In this document: one piece after another, positions 57,006 through 64,000 of the stretch
How the letters are laid out: each line of letters starts with the position of its first letter
How positions within the stretch are numbered: position 1 is the stretch's first letter
Source of the DNA: Batillaria attramentaria
Taxonomy: Eukaryota > Mollusca > Gastropoda > Batillariidae
Length of the DNA stretch: 64,000 nt
NCBI GenBank assembly: GCA_018292915.2
Contig: JACVVK020000013.1
Location: 1,152,501-1,216,500, forward strand
Direction: 5' to 3'
Notes under the pieces: generated by a model
Told to the model about the DNA's origin: nothing
What the model saw: the letters and a program-made list of their open reading frames with translations, nothing else
Database searches by the model: none
Program-made: the position numbers and the translations under genes

Positions 57006-57536
57006 CTGGCAGATGTATTTGAAAAACAAAGCACCCATGAAGAAATCAGAGAAGCAGGAGAAAGAGCTATCGTGGAGTTGTATGGCGGCACAGCTGATGA
57101 CAGTCTTGGTCACCTCAGATATGTCAAGTACATGCAGAAGATTGCTATTTCTGCAAAATACGCCCATCCAAGTTCCCTCCCTCCATCTTCATAATCAGCA
57201 AAATTCCACTGTTTCCGCGCATACCATCAGGTGCAAGTATGGAAACATCTTGATCAACATCTGCAACTGAACCCAGAAGACTGGGGCTGGGTGGTTAACA
57301 AAGGCATGCTGTTGCCTGTCCCAAGTGATATGCCTGCTGCACCGGAGGATCTGCTCAATGTAATCCGCTGCAACTGTAAAGGGAATTGTGCCACATCACA
57401 GTGTACATGCCGGAAACATGGACTGGTGTGTACAGCAGCATGCGGTCATTGTCGGGTAGAGAGCTGTGTAAATTCTGCGCCCTGGAAGCAAGACGGTGAA
57501 GACGATGATGATGACGATGACAAAGAGCTCTGCTGA
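56990..57536 (+). pseudogene. Transposon-associated CXC (tesmin/TSO1-like) protein, last exon, with an in-frame stop
   Basis: After a CTACAG acceptor (56985-56990) one frame encodes FQNLADVFEKQSTHEEIREA, AIVELYGG and LRYVKYMQKIAISAKYAHPS, then TAA at 57192. It continues in the same frame with FRAYHQVQVWKHLDQHLQLN, PEDWGWVVNKG and a Cys cluster (CNCKGNCATSQCTCRKHGLV, CTAACGHC), ending in an acidic tail and TGA. I recall this architecture (helical part, DWGW, LLP/MPAAP, CXC zinc-binding end) in many invertebrate repeat-encoded proteins. The single stop splits the two halves, so the gene is dead or needs readthrough. Confidence 0.7.
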
Positions 57537-58305
57537 GGCTAGAACAGGTGTGCAAGAATCCACGACTACTATTCTGTTGCCTTTATAAAGTTTTGCAAAG
57601 CACTGTTTGACTGGTAGATCAATTGAAAGAGGCACGGAATGTACCAGCATGCATGAAAGCAGTCTGGTGTAACTGAGTGTACTTTGAATAGGAATACCGG
57701 ACGGTAGTGAGGTTGGGGGGTGGGAAGGGTAATGAGTCAGAACAATCTTGAAAAGTATGTTTTGAATCCATGAAAAGATTGTTTTGTATGCCTAATACAT
57801 TGCAGAATCAGACTGCATTCAGTATTTTGATGTTGTCCATTTCATGTTGAAGAAAAGTTAAGTGAATGTGCGGCGAAAGTTCAAATCATCGGTGATAATT
57901 TACGAATTTTCTTGCCGTATTATCATTTTGTTACATTTCTACTTCTTTTTTTTCTCTTGTCAAAAGTTAATAGCAAACTAGTATGATGCTTATTTTTGTT
58001 TTCAGACCATAACTGTGGTAAATATTTGCCACAGGTGGTCAAAACAGTCAGTTCATACTTTCGTCCAATTTCAACTCGGCTTCCATTTTTAAGACCCCAA
58101 AAAACAAATTTTGCCCCAGCCGAATTTGTTAAAGTTTTGATATGTGTAAGAAAAATACTTAAACAACTCAAAACATTTGAGTTTGAATTTGAAGCAATTT
58201 GTTTAAGGTTTAACAATGTCTCGCCCGGAAATTGACTGGATCAATTTGTATCACTGAAACTAGTTCGGGTACCCCATGAGTGATCGGGGAAGTCACACCT
58301 CAGGG

Positions 58306-58937
58306 GCGCCGGAGGATGTTGGGGGGAGGGGGGGGGCAGAATCCCAGAGAGGGGAAACGCCAGAGCCAGTTAAAGGAAGGACGTTGCCCGGAAAAAGTGA
58401 AAAGGGGGGGGGGGGGGCGGCGTCGGCGTTCAGATGCTGCACAGACAAAAACCTTTCCGAACCAGTGAGCCAGTGAAAGGAAGGGACGTTGCCCGAAGAA
58501 AGTGAAAAGCGGCGGGGGGGGGGGAGGGGGGGGGGGGGGCGATCAGATTCTGCGCAGACAAAAACCTTTACGAACCAGGGAGCCACTGAAAGGAAGGATG
58601 TTGCCCAAAGAAAGTAAAAAGCGGGGAGGGGGGGGGGGGGGGGGGGGGGGAGTGATTATCAGACGACTTTCTGTCAAGTCGTTTTGATATTTCATGCAAC
58701 GGCTAAACTGAGTTCTCTGTTGGGTGGGATGAGGGAGAGAGCAGGAAGAGGGGGAGGGGGTAGGGGAAGGGAGGGGGGGCAAGACCATGGCTTTGCCCCC
58801 CCTCTTGCAATAGTCACCTGATTTTCCAGGGGGGGGGGGGGGGGCAAAAAGATACTCTTGCCCCCCCCCCCCGCTTGGGTACAGGGGGGGCAGCCCCCCG
58901 CCCCCCCCCCCCCCCCCCCAGTTCCGTCGCCCCTGCA
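58306..58937 (-). mobile_element. Second copy of the G-run-rich MITE, inverted
   Basis: Starts CAGGGGCGCCGGAGGATG and ends GTTCCGTCGCCCCTG. It contains the repeated GTTGCCCGAAGAAAGTGAAA module three times, separated by G runs of up to about 20, so it is internally expanded relative to 14973-15426. Confidence 0.78.
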
Positions 58938-59013
58938 CCTTGATTAGAGGGACGCCCTGCCTACATTGAAACTTGCTGCTGCGCATAGCGAAATCTGCCC
59001 CATCCCATAAAAA

Positions 59014-59047
<34 letters not shown>

Positions 59048-59222
59048 CGTTAGCCAAATTGCAGCGCGTTAACTGCTCGCAGCCTCTGCCATGTGAGCTT
59101 TATTTACGTGTAAATGGGCTACACTGCTCAGCGAAGTCCTCCTTAAAAAGTCCTACAAAACAAGCCGGCCACTGTGTGATACCAGTACCGTCAAAAACCA
59201 TCCGACAGTGGCCATTAGAAGA

Positions 59223-59314
59223 CTAAGCATCGCACCGTCCAGAGAAGGCAGCCACGGGCGTTTTCTTGAACTTCACTGTGACGGCCAGCACGTCAGCCTG
59301 TTTATTATATCCAG
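59223..59314 (-). CDS. PAN-EGF copy 3, exon 6 (terminal)
   Basis: CCCCAG acceptor. Encodes [20 protein letters not shown] and AAFSGRCDA, then TAG. Confidence 0.87.
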
Positions 59315-59572
59315 CTGGGGAGAGAGAGATAGAAAAATCCAAGATATCTTAGAGGATAGTGTTTTTCTCTACACAGATCTTATTCGTTTTGAATCTCAAG
59401 GAAAACAGAAGTGAGGGGGTGGGTGGGTGTTTAGGAGTTTAACATCTAAACAGAAGTAAACAGTTTCTGGATCGGGTTCCGAGATCTTTGATAGCAGAGG
59501 GTGTCTTACGCCTTAGTCGCTCTCAATGCGTAAGACCCCAGGACTGCGCTCGTCTGGCCATGTGTGTGTGTG

Positions 59573-59619
<47 letters not shown>

Positions 59620-59640
59620 ATGTGTGTGTGTGTGCGCGCA

Positions 59641-59680
<40 letters not shown>

Positions 59681-59716
59681 CACACGTGTGTGTGTGTGTG
59701 TGTGTGTGCGCGCGCA

Positions 59717-59770
<54 letters not shown>

Positions 59771-59818
59771 CGCAGCGAATCTTTGTTCTTTGAAGAGCGG
59801 CGCTCTACAAAAATCTTC

Positions 59819-59868
<50 letters not shown>

Positions 59869-60016
59869 AGAATAGACGTGATTTTAAAGTTAAAATGTCT
59901 TTTGACACGCATTTGCAGCATGCTGCGTGAGGTTCAAGCCCAAAAAATCGATATTTCTAAGGGGTCCCCGATGTGTCGGTATACATGCCAGTCACCGGTG
60001 TCCGGCGTATACCGGC

Positions 60017-60073
<57 letters not shown>

Positions 60074-60628
60074 TGAGTGTTTAACCGCAGCGAATTTTTG
60101 TTCTTTGGAGAGCGGCGCTCTACAAGAATCTTGTAGTAGTAGTAGTAGTAGTTAAAACGTGGTGTCTGCGCTCACCTTCGGTGAGGCTGACGTAGGTGTC
60201 GGCGCTGGAGAAGAGAATGACTGGGAACGGTCCAGCCGATGGCACATAGGAACATGTGTCTTTTTCCGCCACCAAGAGCCAGCCGGCGTCATTGGAACAG
60301 CCGTCATGATAGCGGTTGACGTAGAAACTTCTGTAGATTATTCTTTTGTATTTGAACCTGCATGCATACGTTAACGGACTGTAAGTAATGAATAGGGTCT
60401 TTGTGGTATGCACACACAATGGATATATGTCTCTCCTCCCCCTCCCCCCTGCCCGCCCCACCCTCCTAAAAAAAACTAAAATAAATAAATCATTTTAAAA
60501 AGGAGAAAACGTAATAACAAAACAAGATGGTCACCAGCCCAGTATGTTGTTTCCATGCAATGACCTGCTGTCGTCAGGGTCGTTCTTCTTTAATACCATG
60601 TATCGGGGAGGAATACACACACATACTC

Positions 60629-60666
<38 letters not shown>

Positions 60667-60745
60667 AATAATCATAAAAAATAGGTACCACGTATACACG
60701 TTTACATATAATATTATATGGACATACTAGTTCATGTATGCGGTA

Positions 60746-60819
<74 letters not shown>

Positions 60820-60960
60820 AAGTTTCATGTTCCAGGTTTAAGTATGTTCGATGGTTTGGCTTTTTTTGTTTATTTGTTTGTTCTTCAAAACGGCAAGTTT
60901 GAAAATTGGTTGCAAGGCCAAAACTTCCATCGTTTTCAAAAAAAAGTTATTTCAATTTCA

Positions 60961-61034
<74 letters not shown>

Positions 61035-63165
61035 AAGCTATTCTTCCATGCCCACGTGCAAAGTCATCTAGATTTTGCGTCCACTTTGTGGACGAGTGCA
61101 GCGAAAATCAGTTCAAAAAGGTAAACTCCGTTCACCGGCGCGCTGTCAAACTCTTACACTCGGGTAATTCTAGTACCGACCAAAAGTTTAAAATCCTCAA
61201 AATTCTTTCTAAAACAGCATCTGGAGTTTAACACATGCTTACTGATGCACAAAATTGTTTACTACAAAGCCCCAACACATCTTCACCAACTATTTAATTT
61301 TCAACATGATAAACAACACAACACAAGGAACAGTCTGCTCCCAATGCCCCGTCCAAGGGTTGATATATATATAAACGTAGCATGTCTTTCTCAGGGGCAT
61401 CCATATGGAACTCCCTACCACTGACTATCCAAAACGTTTCCAAATTCATAAACTTTAAACAAATTCTACACGACACGCTTATCTGACCATATACATAGAA
61501 ATGTGTTACAAACATGTTTTGAAATATTGGAGACGACTTTAAAGTTCTTATTTGGCATGCAGCCAGTATCATCAGCACATGCCACGTATGTTTTGATTTG
61601 TTTATCGTGTGTATTTTTCTCTCCTGTATTTCCCTTAGATAGTTTATACTTTTTTACTTTTTATTGTTTGTTTGTTTTGATGTCATCGTTTTTTGTTGTT
61701 GTTGTTGTTGTTGTTGTTGGTTGTTTTTTTTTCAGTACCCTTTAATGTAGAATAGCAGGACAGCATGTAAGATAGGCAGCAATGCCTAAATGCTCTATCC
61801 TGAATAAAAAAAAATACGTTTCATCATCATCATCATCTCTCTCTCTCTCTCTCTGAATGGGTACAACTGCACAAAAAAACTATTTTGTCAGATCTCGCGA
61901 ATCATGTATCATATGCTTTCCCATCGTAACTCGCTGTCTCACCGGACACCTCCAGACGACCACGTTACACCCCGGGCGACAAGTGTGAAACCATGTGCAT
62001 CCATACTTACCCTTCAATAGAGAAGAAACCACCTCTCCGGTGGAGAACTTCATCACGCACGTCGGTCCAGTCCGATGCCATCACCCGGTCCTGAGCAAAC
62101 CAGCTTAGGAAAGTCGATCCCGTCCCGTTGAACGTCACGTAACGTTGCTGCTGACCATTGTTGTACACCGACACGCGAACCTAGCGGGGGATAAAAGACA
62201 CTATTAACAACAACAACGACGATGACGACGACAATGACGATGACGACAAACACTTAAACAGCAACTCAGTGCTCAAGAAAAAATACGCTATCAGATTTTG
62301 ACATGGGGATTCTTGTTGTTGTTGTTGTTGCTTGTTTGTTAGTTAGTTAGTTTGTTTGTTTGTTTTTGTTGGTGGTGGTGCTGTTTTTTTTGTTTGTTTG
62401 GTTTTTGTTGGTGGTGGTGGTTTTTTGTTTTTGTTTCTTTAACAAAGTAATCGACCCGCTAAACATGACTACGTGACGAAACGATACGAAACTAATGTGA
62501 CTAGTACTAATGTTGACAATGAAAAAAAGACTCGTTTTAACAATCAAAGATTGAAATTGACGAAAACAAATCAGCCAACCGTGTCGATGGCATCCCCGGG
62601 CCACTCATCCAGCAGGCGACTCCGGTAGTGTGTGTTGCACGGCAGAGAACCGTTGAGCGTGAGACAGCCGGGGAGGAGGGAGGCTCGGGCCTGGGGGGTG
62701 TCGTCGTGTGTCCCGCTGTCCACATACTTGTCGTAGGCCGACTGGTTGACGCCCGCTGTCAGTCTGAACGCCAGGAACTGCAGGCCGTCAGCAGCACTGC
62801 CACTAGGCGGGGCGCTTGATCCGTCTGACTCTCCTGACTCTGTTGAATCATCATCATCATCATCATAGTCGTCGTCGTCATAGCATAATTATGTCGCCAT
62901 CGGGAAAATCATGCATGGCAGATATCACGTTTTATCTCTTTAAATACTGGAAGACTTTTACGAACGCCCCTCACTTCAAAGAAAACAACGCATAGTATGT
63001 GACGCTATCCGGAAAATCATGCTTGACATATGTTAAACCGCTTTCTTCGGATGCGACAGACTCACTGGACGGAACAGATAAACAGTTGTACGACGGTTGC
63101 CCCAGCGCAGGCACGCACACTTCATCGTTATCGCAAGGTCGGAGGGCACAGCCATTGTCCGGAAC
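59223..63165 (-). CDS. Secreted PAN/apple-EGF protein with unrecognised C-terminal domain, copy 3 (5' exon beyond the window)
   Basis: The exons present, in transcript order, are 63066-63165, 62580-62833, 62011-62180, 60176-60357 and 59223-59314, with the phases of copies 1 and 2, covering about 265 residues. The PAN/signal exon should lie past position 64000. Motifs: [89 protein letters not shown] and [14 protein letters not shown]. Exons 2 and 3 are nearly identical in DNA to copy 2, while exons 4-6 are clearly diverged. TAG stop at 59223. Confidence 0.86.
59562..59767. repeat. Higher-order (GT)n / GCGCGCACAC microsatellite
   Basis: GT tracts are punctuated three times by the palindromic block GTGCGCGCACACGTGT, after a GCGT segment at 59585-59620. 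The spacing indicates duplication of a compound unit. Confidence 0.93.
59770..59870. repeat. Short repeat plus (TAG)n trinucleotide tract
   Basis: CGCAGCGAATCTTTGTTCTT, then GAGCGGCGCTCTACA and about 17 TAG units. The same GT-module-TAG order recurs at 60020-60150, so this is a mobile or duplicated cassette. Confidence 0.8.
60020..60152. repeat. Second GT / GAGCGGCGCTCTACA / (TAG)n cassette
   Basis: A (GT)n tract, the AGCGAATTTTTGTTCTTTGG module and six TAG units, 25 bp downstream of exon 5 of PAN-EGF copy 3. Confidence 0.85.
60176..60357 (-). CDS. PAN-EGF copy 3, exon 5
   Basis: 182 bp, ATGCAG acceptor, GTGAGC donor. Encodes [20 protein letters not shown] and [20 protein letters not shown]. 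Confidence 0.88.
60520..60665 (-). mobile_element. 3' fragment of the 1.8-kb dimer-forming element
   Basis: Reverse complement of the end of unit 1 (37940-38040): AAACAAGATGGTCACCAGCC, then GACCTGCTGTCGTCAGGGTC, running into a CT tract where unit 1 has GA/GT. Confidence 0.75.
60750..60817. repeat. (GT)n microsatellite
   Basis: About 34 GT units in intron 4 of PAN-EGF copy 3. Confidence 0.95.
60964..61032. repeat. (CT)n microsatellite
   Basis: About 34 CT units at the 5' edge of a LINE fragment. Confidence 0.95.
61033..61835 (+). pseudogene. Degraded LINE ORF2 3' end and 3' UTR
   Basis: Frameshifted pieces read [31 protein letters not shown] and [20 protein letters not shown], the C-terminal portion of CR1/L2-like reverse transcriptases after the catalytic palm. 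Stops at 61229 and later break it. The tail ends CTGAATAAAAAAAAATACG with ATC repeats, typical of a LINE 3' end. Confidence 0.75.
62011..62180 (-). CDS. PAN-EGF copy 3, exon 4
   Basis: 170 bp, GCTAG acceptor, GTAAGT donor. Encodes [20 protein letters not shown] and [20 protein letters not shown]. No minisatellite adjoins this donor. Confidence 0.88.
62580..62833 (-). CDS. PAN-EGF copy 3, exon 3
   Basis: 254 bp with the conserved GTTGG donor. Only a handful of differences from copy 2. The upstream intron has a shorter poly-Asp-coding tract than copy 2. Confidence 0.88.
63066..63165 (-). CDS. PAN-EGF copy 3, exon 2: EGF-like
   Basis: 100 bp, acceptor GTGCAG, donor GTGAGT. Identical to the copy 2 exon. 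Confidence 0.88.
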
Positions 63166-63441
63166 CTGCACATGCAGACAGTGGGATAAGCAACAGACGT
63201 TTTCCATGGTTCCCAAAGCCGTGAACAATGAGGTGGAGGGGCAGGGCGATGGAGTGGCGGGGTGGGGGGTGGGTCGGTGTGTGTGTGTGTGTGTGTGTGT
63301 AGGGGGGGGGACATCATGACTGATTACAGATTTTATTTTCGCCCCAGCAATGATTTCGCTGCTTTCTTTTCTTATTTTGTTGTTGTTGCCATTTTCTTTT
63401 CCATGGAAAAGGAAACGGCAATGACTGCGAAGTGGTTACAA

Positions 63442-63652
63442 GTTAAGCAAATAAAAGCGACATAAAAGGGACAGAAACCACTAAACTTTCACAAAACACG
63501 GCACAGGTCAACGTTTCGGCTTTCGCCTTCCTCAGGACACAAACAAATCAATTGAAATTTGTTTGTGTCCTGAGGAAGGCGAAAGCCGAAACGTTGACCT
63601 GTGCCGTCCTTTGTGAAAGTTAAGTGGTTTCTGTCCCTTTTATTTGCTCAAC
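63442..63652. mobile_element. Fold-back element, duplicate of 48918-49128
   Basis: Arms of about 100 bp around AATCAATTGAAATT. Both arms keep the CTGAGGA / GGCGAAAGCC / GAAAC core (plus strand 63570-63592; minus strand mirrored near 63508-63537). Confidence 0.85.
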
Positions 63653-63742
63653 AATTCCATGATTTTTTTTTTCGGTGTCAGGCACATCAAAACGGCCATG
63701 ACAATTCACGGAAAGACAACAACAAAAACCAACCATTTGTTT

Positions 63743-63897
63743 GGGGGTTTAACGTCCTTTTCCACCACATACGGGTGATATCAAAGACGGGGCAACGATG
63801 AAAAAGCCAGCACAAATATTTGGCCTCACCCGGGATACGAACTCACGACCCGAGCATTAGAAGTCCAACGCTCTACCATTCGGCCACCCCGGCTCCC
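63743..63897 (-). repeat. tRNA-derived SINE (main family, reverse)
   Basis: Same insertion as 49214-49372 within the segmental duplication, with very few differences. Confidence 0.88.
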
Positions 63898-64000
63898 CAA
63901 CCAACCATAACAACAACACCTAACCACTTGCAGTACAAACACACCAACAACAACCATAGAACACCACCAATCAAACAAACGAATTCGTGTCCAAAAAAAG

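Larger units (their letters stand above)
53811..58250. mobile_element. Large transposon-like structure with nested inverted repeats
   Basis: Outer arms about 53811-54000 and 58080-58250 are diverged inverted copies (AAACAAATTGCTTCAAA and TCGGCTGGGGCAAA blocks on both). Inner arms about 55395-56030 and 56400-57005 form a second, better preserved inverted repeat. A CXC-domain exon lies between the right inner and outer arms. Terminal borders and target duplications were not resolved, so whether this is one element or nested elements is open. Confidence 0.6.

Overview
This is a eukaryotic nuclear window, very probably from a marine gastropod mollusc. The organism call is inference from three things: tandem countin-like saposin genes, a PAN/EGF secreted-protein cluster, and dense GT/CA microsatellites with tRNA-derived SINEs. 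Real genes are split into short exons of about 70-300 bp separated by repeat-rich introns. Exons were called from open frame, GT(or GC)/AG borders, phase agreement and comparison between paralogues. Nearly all long open frames outside these exons are microsatellite artefacts (Thr-His, Cys-Val and Leu-Ser repeats) or transposon fragments.

Layout. 0.3-0.44 kb: a possible orphan membrane-protein exon. 1.79-6.68 kb (+) and 12.16-17.77 kb (+): two tandem six-exon countin-like genes, each a saposin-B half plus a beta-rich C-terminal half, with identical intron phases. The 5 kb between them holds tandem duplications, SINEs and a perfect 397-bp palindrome. 19.21-19.99 kb (-): a two-exon gene for a small single-pass membrane protein, head to head with RNASEH2C (20.30-22.24 kb, +). 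22.95-23.42 kb: a MITE with TTAA target duplications. 25.6-29.75 kb (-): ATXN3, with a complete Josephin domain and two UIMs visible and no polyglutamine tract. 32.43-40.22, 42.87-50.29 and 59.22-63.17 kb (-): three tandem paralogues (the last cut by the window end) encoding secreted proteins of about 355-365 aa. Each has a signal peptide, a PAN/apple-like domain, an EGF-like exon and a C-terminal region of about 220 aa that I do not recognise.

Between and inside the genes are MITE families, a dimeric element nested in another MITE, LINE 3' fragments, a roughly 152-bp array rich in TCAAGGTCA-type nuclear-receptor half sites, and a 4.4-kb structure of nested inverted repeats carrying a decayed CXC-domain gene.

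Functional links. The two countin-like genes and the three PAN genes are clusters shaped by tandem duplication. RNASEH2C (genome maintenance) and ATXN3 (ubiquitin processing) are single-copy housekeeping genes. The least described material is the PAN/EGF/novel-domain cluster and its mosaic, conversion-like similarity, the fold-back elements carrying hammerhead-like cores, and the minisatellite that has multiplied a splice donor in PAN copy 2.
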